Origin: Microbacteriaceae bacterium
GTDB lineage: Bacteria; Actinomycetota; Actinomycetes; Actinomycetales; Microbacteriaceae
Assembly (NCBI GenBank): GCA_025463615.1
Contig: JAODAU010000386.1
Coordinates: 1-17,222 of the forward strand
Direction: 5' to 3'
Length of the DNA: 17,222 nt
The stretch's first letter is position 1; each line of letters begins with the position of its first letter. This document shows positions 1 through 6,715 of this stretch, in pieces. The notes beneath the pieces are model-generated. The model saw nothing but the letters and a program-made list of their open reading frames with translations. It made no database searches and was not told the origin of the DNA. A program made the translations under genes and the position numbers.

Positions 1-1
1 G

Positions 2-577
2 TTCTGCGAGACCGGGGCGTTCGATATCGAAGAGAGCCGGGAGGTGCTGCTGGCCGGGCGCGCCGCGGGCCTCGGCATCCGGGTGCACGGCAACCAGCTC
101 GGACATTCGGGCGGCGTCGCGCTCGCCGTCGAGCTCGGCGCGGCGAGCGTCGACCACTGCAACTACCTCAGCGCTGCCGACCTCGACGCCCTCGCGGGTT
201 CCGACACCGTCGCGACCTTCCTGCCCGCCTGCGACCTCTCCACCCGCCAGCCGTTCGGCCCGGCGCGCGAGCTGCTGGATGCCGGGGGCCGCATCGCCCT
301 CGCCACCAACTGCAACCCCGGCTCCTCGTACACCACGTCGATGGCGTTCTGCGTGTCGACGGCGGTGCTGCAGATGGGCCTCACGATCGACCAGGCGGTG
401 CACGCCGCGACGCGCGGCGCCGCACACTCCGTCGGGCGCGAGGATGTCGGCGTGCTGCGCGTGGGCGCCCCGGCCGACCTGCAGGTGCTCGACGCGCCAT
501 CCGTCGCCCACCTGGCCTACCGGCCCGGGGTGCCGCTCACCGCCGGGGTGTGGCGGGGCGGCATCCGGGTGGCGTGA
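2..577 (+). CDS. hutI: Imidazolonepropionase, 3' part (5' end outside window)
   Basis: Amidohydrolase-superfamily enzyme that hydrolyses 4-imidazolone-5-propanoate to N-formimino-L-glutamate, the third step of cytoplasmic histidine degradation. The frame is open from base 2, so the gene enters from the left; the ATG at 44 is internal. About 191 residues remain of a family length near 400. Visible family motifs are RVHGNQLG, ASVDHCNYL, TFLPACDLSTRQP, NCNPGSSYTTSM and the C-terminal DAPSVAHLAYRPGVPL. The N-terminal metal-binding HxH lies outside the window. The usual metal-ligand Asp of the T-D-x-NPG motif is Asn here (T-N-C-N-P-G), which may be a lineage feature or a defect. It is convergent with the next gene, 18 bases away. 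Other hut genes would be expected to the left. The family call is firm; activity is inferred. Confidence 0.93.
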   Translation, partial: FCETGAFDIEESREVLLAGRAAGLGIRVHGNQLGHSGGVALAVELGAASVDHCNYLSAADLDALAGSDTVATFLPACDLSTRQPFGPARELLDAGGRIALATNCNPGSSYTTSMAFCVSTAVLQMGLTIDQAVHAATRGAAHSVGREDVGVLRVGAPADLQVLDAPSVAHLAYRPGVPLTAGVWRGGIRVA

Positions 578-595
578 GCCGTTCTTGCCGGGCCC

Positions 596-1525
596 TTACG
601 GCAGGATATGGCCGCCGGTCGTGAACAGGCGGTACCACTCCTCGCGGGTGAGCGGCACTTCCGAGCCGGCCGCGGAGTCGCGGAGGTGCTCCACGCTGGT
701 GGTGCCGAGCACGACCTGCATGTTCGCGGGGTGACGGGTGATCCAGGCTACCGCGATCGCCGAGGTCGGCACGTCGTACTTTGCGGCCAGCTCGTCGATG
801 GCCGTGTTCAGCTCGGCGAAGTTGTCGCGGTCGCCGAGGAAGGTGCCGTCGAAGAAGTCCTTCTGGAACGGCGACCACGCCTGCAGGGTCATGTCGTTGA
901 GGCGCGAGTAGTCGAGGATGCCGTTGTCCCGCACCACGGACTGGTCGAGTCCGGCCATGTTGGCCGCGACGCCCTGCGCGATGATCGGCGAGTGCGTGAT
1001 GCTCAGTTGCACCTGGTTGAAGGCGAGCGGCTGGCGCACGCTCTTCTTCAGCAGCTCGACCTGGCCGGGGGTGTGGTTGGAGACGCCGAAGTTGGTGACC
1101 TTGCCGGCCTGCTGCAGCTCGTCGAACGCTGCCGCGACCTCGTCGGGCTCGACCAGTGTGTCGGGGCGGTGCAGCAGCAGCACGTCGAGGTGGTCGAGGC
1201 GCAGCGCCTCCAGCGACTCGTCGACGGTGCGCAGGATGTGCTCGCGCGAGAAGTCGAAGTAGCCGGGGCGGATGCCCACCTTCGACTGCACGATCACGCG
1301 CTCGCGCTCGGCAGGCGTGAAGGTGATCGCGTCGCCGAAGCGGCGTTCGCAGCCGTGGCGCTCGTCGCCGTAGATGTCCGCGTGGTCGAAGACCGTGATG
1401 CCGGCGTCGAGCGCGGTGCCGACCAGGGTGCGGATCTGCTCGTCGTCGAGCGGGCTGATGCGCATGAGGCCGAGCACGACATTGGATGCCTCGAGCGTGG
1501 TCTGGGGGAGTGCGAGTGTCTTCAT
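596..1525 (-). CDS. Aldo/keto reductase (NADPH-dependent oxidoreductase)
   Basis: 309 residues, the usual size of a single-domain (beta/alpha)8 aldo/keto reductase. The catalytic tetrad can be placed: Asp47 and Tyr52 in FDHADIYG, Lys82 in VIVQSKVG and His119 in LLLHRPD. The stretch GVSNHTPGQVELL and the C-terminal VVLGTTSVEHLRDS match the substrate-loop and NADPH-binding parts of the YdhF-like branch. The ATG at 1525 is preceded by an AGGAG sequence at good spacing. The likely reaction is NADPH-dependent reduction of an aldehyde or ketone; the substrate cannot be read from sequence. It is divergent from the MarR gene across 66 bases, so the MarR palindromes could also affect it. It is convergent with hutI, with no clear terminator between. 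Confidence 0.93.
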   Translation of the reverse strand: MKTLALPQTTLEASNVVLGLMRISPLDDEQIRTLVGTALDAGITVFDHADIYGDERHGCERRFGDAITFTPAERERVIVQSKVGIRPGYFDFSREHILRTVDESLEALRLDHLDVLLLHRPDTLVEPDEVAAAFDELQQAGKVTNFGVSNHTPGQVELLKKSVRQPLAFNQVQLSITHSPIIAQGVAANMAGLDQSVVRDNGILDYSRLNDMTLQAWSPFQKDFFDGTFLGDRDNFAELNTAIDELAAKYDVPTSAIAVAWITRHPANMQVVLGTTSVEHLRDSAAGSEVPLTREEWYRLFTTGGHILP

Positions 1526-1556
1526 GCCCCCATTCTCCTCTCCGGGCTTCCTCGGT

Positions 1557-1585
1557 TTGAGTTAGGCAGGCTAATTAGGTAGCCT
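1557..1585 (+). promoter_or_regulatory. Promoter of the MarR operon (leaderless transcript)
   Basis: A TTGAGT -35 (1557-1562) and a TAGCCT -10 (1580-1585) are separated by 17 bases. This places the transcript start at about 1592, the A of the ATG itself. There is no Shine-Dalgarno before that ATG, which fits a leaderless mRNA, common in actinobacteria. The prediction comes from sequence alone. Confidence 0.55.
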
Positions 1586-1587
1586 AA
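1562..1587. promoter_or_regulatory. Two abutting 13-bp palindromes, probable MarR operator
   Basis: TTAGGCAGGCTAA (1562-1574) is followed with no gap by TTAGGTAGCCTAA (1575-1587). The second has perfect 5-bp arms TTAGG/CCTAA around TAG; the first has 4-bp arms TTAG/CTAA. The outer TTAGGC and GCCTAA are also inverted repeats. The pair covers the spacer and -10 of the predicted promoter, an autorepression layout typical of MarR-family regulators. It could serve the divergent reductase as well. Confidence 0.6.
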
Positions 1588-1591
1588 AGAA

Positions 1592-2023
1592 ATGGACAGC
1601 ACGGACAGCACGGACGACCTGGGCGCGGAGGTGCGCGGCGGCGTCGGTCGCCTGTACCGCCGACTGCGCGCGGAGCGCGCGGACGACACCTGGAGCGACA
1701 CCCAGCTCTCGGTGCTCGTGCACCTGCTGCGGCGCGGCCCGCAGACCCTGCGGGAGCTGAGCGACCGCGAGCGCGTCAGCCCGCCCTCGATGAACCAGGC
1801 CGTGAACGCGCTGGCCGCGGCCGGCTTCGTCGAGCGAACCCCCGATCCGGGCGACGGTCGGCGCGTGCTGGTCGGCGCCACCGGGGAGGGGATGCGCGTG
1901 GCATCCGAGCTCCGCCGCCGCCGCAACGCGTGGCTGGACGCGCGGCTCGACGCGCTCACCGCCGCCGAACGGGCGACGATGCTCGAGGCCGCGCGCATCC
2001 TGCGCAGGATCGCGGAAGAGTGA
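1592..2023 (+). CDS. MarR-family transcriptional regulator
   Basis: 143 residues, normal for MarR. The order is an N-terminal dimerisation helix, a winged helix-turn-helix around residues 35-95 (LRELSDRERVSPPSMNQAVN as recognition region, DPGDGRR as the wing signature) and a C-terminal helix for the dimer. MarR proteins are usually repressors released by small phenolic or toxic ligands and often control a neighbouring exporter. Here the MFS gene overlaps the stop codon by 4 bases (GTGA), so the two are translationally coupled. The start was chosen because the predicted promoter places the transcript start on this ATG. The ligand is unknown. The tandem palindromes upstream are the obvious candidate operator. 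Confidence 0.93.
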   Translation: MDSTDSTDDLGAEVRGGVGRLYRRLRAERADDTWSDTQLSVLVHLLRRGPQTLRELSDRERVSPPSMNQAVNALAAAGFVERTPDPGDGRRVLVGATGEGMRVASELRRRRNAWLDARLDALTAAERATMLEAARILRRIAEE

Positions 2024-3300
2024 GCGCCGACGCGACGGCGACGCACGGCGGCACGTTCCGCTCCCTCCGCATCCCGAACTACCGCATCTGGGCCTCCGGC
2101 GCGATCGTCTCCAACGTGGGCACCTGGATGCAACGCACCGCCCAGGACTGGCTCGTGCTCACCCAGCTCAGCCACCACAACGCCACCGCGGTCGGCACCG
2201 TGCTCGCGCTGCAGTTCGGCCCGCAGGTGCTGCTGCTGCCCGTGACCGGCCTCGCCGCCGACCGGCTCGATCGGCGCAAGCTCCTCATGGCGACGCAGGG
2301 CGCGATGGGCACGCTCGCCCTGGTGCTCGGCATCCTCACGGTGACGGGGGTCGTGCAGCTGTGGGAGGTCTTCGTGTTCGCCGGCCTGCTCGGCTGCGTC
2401 ACCGCCTTCGACTCGCCCGCGCGCCAGACCTTCGTGGCCGATCTCGTGCCGCGCGAGAACCTGTCCAACGCGGTCGCGCTCAACTCCAGCTCGTTCAACC
2501 TGGCGCGCTTCATCGGCCCCGCGGTCGCCGGCGTGCTGATCGCCTCGATCGGCACGGGCTGGGTGTTCCTGATCAACGGCGTCACGTTCGCCGCGGTGCT
2601 CTGCTCGCTGGTACTTTTGCACCGGGATCGGCTCTTGCCGGTGGAGCGGGCGCCGCGCAAGCCGGGCGACTTCGTGGACGGATTCCGCTACATCCGTCAT
2701 CGCCCCGACCTCATCGTCATCCTGGTCATGTACTTTCTCATCGGAACGTTCGGGGCGAACTTCCCGATCTTCCTGACCACCATGTCCACGACGGTGTTTC
2801 ACGCGGGCGCCGACGCCTACGGCGTGCTGAGTTCGGTGATGGCGATCGGCTCCGTCACCGGCGCGCTGCTCGCGGCCCGTCGTTCCCGCCCGCGCATCAG
2901 CCTGCTGCTCGTCGGCACGGCGGTGTTCGGGGTGAGCCTGGGGCTCGCCGCGGTGATGCCCACGTACTGGTTGTTCGCGGTGTTCCTCGTGGTGGTCGGC
3001 ATCTCGGTGCAGTCGTTCCTCACCACCGCGAACGGCACGGTTCAGCTCTCCACCGATCCCGCGATGCGTGGTCGCGTCGTCTCGATCCTGGTCGTCGTGG
3101 CACTGGGCGGCACTCCCATCGGAGCTCCTCTCGTGGGCTGGGTGGCGGACACGTTCGGCGCGCGCTGGTCGCTCGGGGTCGGGGCGGCATCCGGCATCCT
3201 CGCGGCCGGCGTCGCCGTGCTGTATCTCGTTCGCTATCGCCATGGCCGCGAGCCCGTCTTAGAGGATTCTGGGAGCGCCGCCGGAACGGTGGGGGCATGA
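2020..3300 (+). CDS. MFS exporter (EntS/MFS_3-like)
   Basis: 426 residues from the GTG at 2020, which overlaps the MarR stop; an in-frame ATG at 1930 lies inside marR and was rejected. The N-terminus (FRSLRIPNYRIW, then GTWMQRTAQDWLVL) is typical of the EntS/MFS_3 branch of 12-TM drug and siderophore exporters. Motif A (GLAADRLDRRK, residues 77-87) between TM2 and TM3 is intact. The region DSPARQTFVADLVPRENL and the following NSSSFNLARFIGPAVAG are also characteristic. It probably uses the proton gradient to expel a hydrophobic compound sensed by the MarR protein. The 3' end overlaps the next gene by 4 bases (ATGA). The substrate is not identifiable. Siderophore export is possible by family, but no siderophore genes are in view. 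Confidence 0.9.
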   Translation: MSADATATHGGTFRSLRIPNYRIWASGAIVSNVGTWMQRTAQDWLVLTQLSHHNATAVGTVLALQFGPQVLLLPVTGLAADRLDRRKLLMATQGAMGTLALVLGILTVTGVVQLWEVFVFAGLLGCVTAFDSPARQTFVADLVPRENLSNAVALNSSSFNLARFIGPAVAGVLIASIGTGWVFLINGVTFAAVLCSLVLLHRDRLLPVERAPRKPGDFVDGFRYIRHRPDLIVILVMYFLIGTFGANFPIFLTTMSTTVFHAGADAYGVLSSVMAIGSVTGALLAARRSRPRISLLLVGTAVFGVSLGLAAVMPTYWLFAVFLVVVGISVQSFLTTANGTVQLSTDPAMRGRVVSILVVVALGGTPIGAPLVGWVADTFGARWSLGVGAASGILAAGVAVLYLVRYRHGREPVLEDSGSAAGTVGA

Positions 3301-4067
3301 CCCGCAGCCTCACCGCACCCGTCGTCGCCAGCAAGGTTCCCGAGATCATGGCACTGTTCTGGGTGGTGAAGGTGCTCACGACCGGGATGGGGGAGACCAC
3401 CTCCGATTTCTTCGTGCGCACCATCGATCCCGTTGTCGCCGTCGCCGGCGGATTCGTTCTGTTCGCCGTCGCCCTGGTGTTGCAGTTCGCGGTGCGCCGC
3501 TACATCCCGGTGGTCTACTGGTTGGCGGTGGTGATGGTGAGCGTGTTCGGCACCATGGCAGCGGATGTCACCCACATCGTGCTCGGGGTGCCCTACGCGG
3601 TCTCGACTGTCGCCTTCGCCGTCGCGCTGGTCGTCGTCTTCCTGCCCTGGCATCGCATGGAGGGCACGCTCTCCATCCACAGCATCACGACCCGCCGTCG
3701 CGAGCTGTTCTACTGGGCCGCCGTGCTGGTGACGTTCGCCCTCGGGACCGCGACCGGCGACCTGACCGCGACCACGTTGCACCTCGGATACCTCGCCTCG
3801 GGTGTGCTCTTCGCGATCGTGATCGCGGTGCCTTTCGTGGCCTGGCGCTGGTTCGGCCTGAACGCGGTGGCGGCATTCTGGTTCGCCTACATCGTCACCC
3901 GCCCGCTCGGCGCCTCGTTCGCGGACTGGATGGGCGTGAGCCACGCGCGCGGCGGCCTCGACTGGGGAACCGGGCCGGTGAGCCTCGTGCTCGCGGCGAT
4001 CATCGCGGTGCTGGTCGTGGTGATGGCCGTGCAGCACCGCCGTGTGGCGCGCGTGCAGCTTTCCTAG
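3297..4067 (+). CDS. COG4705-like membrane protein with fourfold [FY]W-x9-G-x4-D repeat
   Basis: 256 residues with about eight hydrophobic segments, starting at the ATG that overlaps the MFS stop. I recognise it as resembling uncharacterised COG4705 membrane proteins, from memory. The same signature occurs four times with identical internal spacing: F21-W22 to G32 to D37, Y74-W75 to G85 to D90, Y139-W140 to G150 to D155, and F194-W195 to G205 to D210. The first copy is GETTSD. A membrane-embedded acid in each repeat suggests cation or proton handling, but this is inference. A polar stretch around 118-137 (WHRMEG, TTRRRE) separates two halves of two repeats each. It is co-transcribed with marR and the MFS gene, so it may share their stress response. 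No enzymatic motif is seen. Confidence 0.85.
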   Translation: MTRSLTAPVVASKVPEIMALFWVVKVLTTGMGETTSDFFVRTIDPVVAVAGGFVLFAVALVLQFAVRRYIPVVYWLAVVMVSVFGTMAADVTHIVLGVPYAVSTVAFAVALVVVFLPWHRMEGTLSIHSITTRRRELFYWAAVLVTFALGTATGDLTATTLHLGYLASGVLFAIVIAVPFVAWRWFGLNAVAAFWFAYIVTRPLGASFADWMGVSHARGGLDWGTGPVSLVLAAIIAVLVVVMAVQHRRVARVQLS

Positions 4068-4131
4068 GCGGCGTTCCATCCTGCTCTGGGGGCGCTGTGC
4101 GGGGGTGCGGTCGGGTCGGTCACGATGAGGC

Positions 4132-5502
4132 TCACGCGGCGCGGACACTCGCGACCCCCTTCGCGGGTGCGGGGAGCGGTGTCTGCTCAGGGTCGAGGGA
4201 GCGCGGCGGAACCACGAAATAGTCGGCTCCCGTTCGCGTCACTTGCCAGCCGTTGTTGTGGATCAGCAGGTGATGATGCCGACAGAGCAGCACCCCGTCG
4301 GCGACGTCGGTCCGACCGTGTTTCTCGTACCACGGGTCGATGTGGTGGGCCTCGGTCCAGCTGGGTGGGCGGTCGCAGTCGGGAAACCGACACCCGCCGT
4401 CGCGCGCCTCGAGCGCCGTTCGTTGCCGTGAAGTGAAAAGTCGTTGCGAGCGGCCGAGGTTCAGGACTTGGTCGCCGTCCTCGTCGAAGAGAATCGGGAC
4501 GAACCCGTCGGCGCAGAGGTGCCGCTCGGCGGTGGCGATGCTCACCGACGCGGACTGCCCCTCGAAGTGCGCCGCACCGGCCCGTCGGTCGAGGTCGCGG
4601 GCGGTGACGTGCAGCCGCACGGTGGGCTTGTGAGAACCGACGACGTGAGAAGAATCGCCGGCGACCCCGAGCTTCACCAGTTCGACGAGGGCGTCGAGCG
4701 CGATCTGCGGGGTCGTGCGGGGGTCATCGACGAGTCGTTGAGCGTGGTCTCGGGATGTCGGGTCGACGAACCGCGGACCGCCACGGCGCGGCGACGTGGC
4801 AGCGTCGATCGCGGCGGTCAGCCCCGCTGCCGATTCGGGATCGAGGACCCCGGAGATGCGCGTGGTTCCGTCAGGCTGCGGATAGAGGTGCAGGCACCGT
4901 TTCTCCCGCAGCGCCTCCTCGCGCCCGGCAATACCGGCCTCGTCAAGGCGGTCGCGGACCTGACGAGCGCGGGCCGCGAGTTTCTCCTCGCTGAGCGTGG
5001 CGGCCTCGCGAATCAGCCCGGTTGCCGCGTCCCGCAGCAGATCGTCGGCCGCGTCAAGCCCAGTGAGCGCCGCGCGGATCAAGTCCGCCGCACCCATCGG
5101 GAGCGTTCGCCCGGCAACGGCCTCGTTGACAGAGCGCATCCACTCCGCGACCGGCGACACGCCCGGCAAAGCACCTGGCGCAGCAGTCGCGGCATCCATC
5201 AAGTTGCCGACCCTCACCAAGGTGCCGGCCTCGCGGCGGCTGAGGCCGGTGACCTGCTGCACGAGCTGCTCCGGCGTGCGCGCGCCGGTGCGTTGTGCGA
5301 GCCCGTCGGAGCCAAGTTCGGCGCGCGAGCGGCGCGCGGTGATGCCCGCCATCTGGGCCAGCCGCAGGTCGGCGGTGCGCCGCACCTCGGCGAAGTGCCG
5401 CTGGAACGCGACGAGATCCGCATCCGAGAGCTCGCCATCGACCGGCGGCGTGAGCTGTGCCCACGCTGCCGCCGCGGCGACGAACTCGGAAAGGTGATTC
5501 AT
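4132..5502 (-). CDS. DUF222 / HNH endonuclease-signature protein (13E12 repeat family type)
   Basis: 456 residues. The N-terminal two thirds are a DUF222-type helical region (for example LAQMAGITARRSRAELG and TRISGVLDPESAAGL). The C-terminus is an HNH module: zinc-type cysteines C371 and C376 (CRFPDCD), His386-His387 (EAHHIDP), C407, and a LCRHHHLLIHNNGW segment with N416. Such proteins occur in many copies in actinobacterial genomes, and in mycobacteria as the 13E12 repeat family. Their biological role is not settled; a nuclease fold is likely but activity is unproven. The start at MNHLSEF was chosen because a plausible -35/-10 lies just upstream. The frame stays open to an ATG at 5670, but that extension runs through the structured intergenic DNA. 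It is convergent with the repeat membrane protein, 64 bases apart, with nothing notable between them. Confidence 0.88.
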   Translation of the reverse strand: MNHLSEFVAAAAAWAQLTPPVDGELSDADLVAFQRHFAEVRRTADLRLAQMAGITARRSRAELGSDGLAQRTGARTPEQLVQQVTGLSRREAGTLVRVGNLMDAATAAPGALPGVSPVAEWMRSVNEAVAGRTLPMGAADLIRAALTGLDAADDLLRDAATGLIREAATLSEEKLAARARQVRDRLDEAGIAGREEALREKRCLHLYPQPDGTTRISGVLDPESAAGLTAAIDAATSPRRGGPRFVDPTSRDHAQRLVDDPRTTPQIALDALVELVKLGVAGDSSHVVGSHKPTVRLHVTARDLDRRAGAAHFEGQSASVSIATAERHLCADGFVPILFDEDGDQVLNLGRSQRLFTSRQRTALEARDGGCRFPDCDRPPSWTEAHHIDPWYEKHGRTDVADGVLLCRHHHLLIHNNGWQVTRTGADYFVVPPRSLDPEQTPLPAPAKGVASVRAA

Positions 5503-5531
5503 GCCTCTATTTTCCCACACCCAGAACGCAG

Positions 5532-5561
5532 ATACTAACGTGACCACAAATCTGTGGACAA
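5532..5561 (-). promoter_or_regulatory. Predicted promoter of the DUF222/HNH gene
   Basis: Read on the minus strand, TTGTCC (5561-5556) and TAGTAT (5537-5532) are 18 bases apart, giving a short leader of about 22 bases before the ATG at 5502. The -35 lies inside TTGTCCACA (5553-5561), which equals an actinobacterial DnaA-box nonamer and is half of the palindrome at 5544-5557. No SOS box was found, although some mycobacterial 13E12 genes are LexA-controlled. Confidence 0.4.
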
Positions 5562-5677
5562 CTGCTCGAAAATCTGTCTCTGTGAGGGAGAGGAGCCGGG
5601 GACAGCCACGTGAGGTCTCGACGAACTCGACCCGCCTGATTCGCGGGGCCCCTTCGAAAGCCTTCCCCACCGAGCCG

Positions 5678-5703
5678 CCGGCCGATTCTTACGAATCGTC
5701 CGG
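5678..5703. repeat. Small hairpin, 11-bp arms
   Basis: CCGGCCGATTC (5678-5688) pairs with GAATCGTCCGG (5693-5703) with one mismatch around a TTAC loop. There is no T-run on either side, so it is not a standard intrinsic terminator. It lies 33 bases from the larger inverted repeat and may belong to the same element. Confidence 0.6.
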
Positions 5704-5736
5704 ACTGCGCGGCGTGGGCCCAGGTCCCGGTGACAC

Positions 5737-5846
5737 GGCGAGCGGGTCGGGGTCTTACACCCGAGAGACAGGTTTGGCCAGGCAAGCGACGCATAGCAGA
5801 TTCGCCGCCGGAAGTCTCTCGGGAGGAAGACCCCGACCCGTTCGCC
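5737..5846. repeat. Long inverted repeat, 33-bp arms, 44-base centre
   Basis: The left arm 5737-5769 and right arm 5814-5846 are reverse complements with 3 mismatches in 33. They include an uninterrupted 14-bp block (CGGGTCGGGGTCTT against AAGACCCCGACCCG) and an uninterrupted 10-bp block (CCCGAGAGAC against GTCTCTCGGG). The 44-base centre (5770-5813) is unpaired with the arms. The element starts 31 bases past the stop of the FetB-like gene. It could be a bidirectional terminator, a palindromic repeat unit, a very small mobile-element remnant or a structured RNA. No target-site duplication was recognised. Confidence 0.8.
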
Positions 5847-5877
5847 CACCAGACCAAGTAGCGACGACCCCTCCGCT

Positions 5878-6651
5878 CTAACGATGAGCCCGCTCGAGCG
5901 ACCTCCCGCCCAGCGGACTCTCCGCCAGCGGCAACACCTCGGGCGCCCCGAACACCAGGCTGAGCAGTGCGACCGTGATCGCCCCGCCGCAGAGCACGCC
6001 GGCCAGCACCAGCAGCTGGAACTGTGCGGCGACCAGCGGCGACGCACCGGCGAAGACCGCGCCCACGAACGATCCGGGCAGGGTGACGATGCCGGTGGTG
6101 CGCGTCTGGTCGGTCGACGGAATGAGGGCCGTGGATGCCGCAGACCGCACCGCCCGCAGCGCCGCGCGCCTCGGCGTCGCCCCCACCGACAGCCACGCCT
6201 CCACCTCGTCGCGCTGCGCCACGAGCAGGCTCCCCAGCGAACGCCCCATCAGGGTGGACACCGTCATGGCGTTCCCGACGATGATCCCGCCGACGGCGAG
6301 CACGTAGCGCGGCGCGAACTGCACCGCACCGGTGAGGAAGATCGCGGCTGTCGGCACGGAGGAAGCGATCACGATCGTGCCGGCGATCGGCAGCAGGAAC
6401 CGCCGTGCGACGCGGAGGCGGCGGAACACGACCCAGGTCGCCGCGACAACCATGACGAGGAGGAACAGCGCGACCCAGCGCACGTCGCTGATCACCCCGT
6501 TGAGGATGATCGTCAGCACGCCGAGCTGGAGGGCCGCGCGCGCGATCGCCCAGGGCTGCAGCCACGGGTGCTCAAGGCGCAGCGCGAGCACGATCCCGAG
6601 GGTGATCGCGGCGAGCACGGCGACGGCGACGAGGGTGAAGACGACGGTCAC
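5878..6651 (-). CDS. fetB: UPF0014/FetB-type ABC transporter permease
   Basis: 257 residues, matching the 250-260 typical of the family, with about seven hydrophobic segments. The central family signature is clear: GGIIVGNAMTVSTLMGRSL, then the soluble loop EVEAWLSVGATPRRAALRAVRSAASTALIPSTDQTRTTGIVTLPG, then FVGAVFAGASPLVAAQFQ. In E. coli, FetB with the ATPase FetA exports iron and protects against peroxide stress. No ATP-binding-cassette gene lies next to this copy, so its energising subunit is missing or elsewhere. The GTG start at 6651 is preceded by GGAGAGGA at proper distance; the ATG at 6656 is out of frame. It is divergent from the VIT-type transporter by 95 bases. The family call is strong; the iron role is by homology. 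Confidence 0.88.
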   Translation of the reverse strand: MTVVFTLVAVAVLAAITLGIVLALRLEHPWLQPWAIARAALQLGVLTIILNGVISDVRWVALFLLVMVVAATWVVFRRLRVARRFLLPIAGTIVIASSVPTAAIFLTGAVQFAPRYVLAVGGIIVGNAMTVSTLMGRSLGSLLVAQRDEVEAWLSVGATPRRAALRAVRSAASTALIPSTDQTRTTGIVTLPGSFVGAVFAGASPLVAAQFQLLVLAGVLCGGAITVALLSLVFGAPEVLPLAESPLGGRSLERAHR

Positions 6652-6715
6652 GGCATCCTCTCCCTCACAGCTCGCTTGCCCGGCCTCGATTACACCACGT
6701 CGGCTCCCAGGAGAA

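Larger units (their letters stand above)
5503..5877. other. Gene-free stretch with several inverted repeats
   Basis: 375 bases between the start of the DUF222/HNH gene and the end of the FetB-like gene. No convincing gene is seen on either strand. It contains a promoter for the DUF222 gene, a CCACA-AATC-TGTGG palindrome with a DnaA-box-like nonamer, the palindromes CACGTG and GGGGCCCC, an 11-bp hairpin and a 33-bp-arm inverted repeat. The density of fold-back sequence is unlike the other, short gaps of this window. It could be a repeat element, a structured RNA or a large terminator region. Confidence 0.7.

Noticed and set aside
586..603. Terminator between hutI and the aldo/keto reductase
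   Set aside because: Only a 5-bp TGCCG/CGGCA stem with a 8-base loop and no T-run; too weak to call.
1562..1587. DtxR/IdeR iron box
   Set aside because: TTAGG and CTAA elements resemble it, but alignment with the 19-bp iron-box consensus fails after the first five bases in every register tried. Two 13-bp palindromes explain the sequence better.
1592..1612. Direct repeat of GACAGCACG at the start of marR
   Set aside because: Two copies of nine bases encoding DST; explained by codon repetition and lacks further structure.
1522..3243. Open frame of 573 codons on the minus strand
   Set aside because: It lies opposite the MarR and MFS genes, whose motifs are unambiguous; the translation is low-complexity charged sequence.
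5553..5561. Replication origin from a DnaA-box nonamer
   Set aside because: Only one copy is present, with no AT-rich region and no dnaA, dnaN or gyrase genes.
5503..5670. Longer start for the DUF222/HNH gene at 5670
   Set aside because: The extra 56 codons cross the predicted promoter, the DnaA-box palindrome and the gap sequence, and resemble no part of the family.
5535..6047. Minus-strand frame running from fetB into the structured gap
   Set aside because: Its start lies inside fetB in another frame and it reads through both hairpin arms; it has no recognisable domain. Kept only as a note in case the gap proves to be a repeat element.
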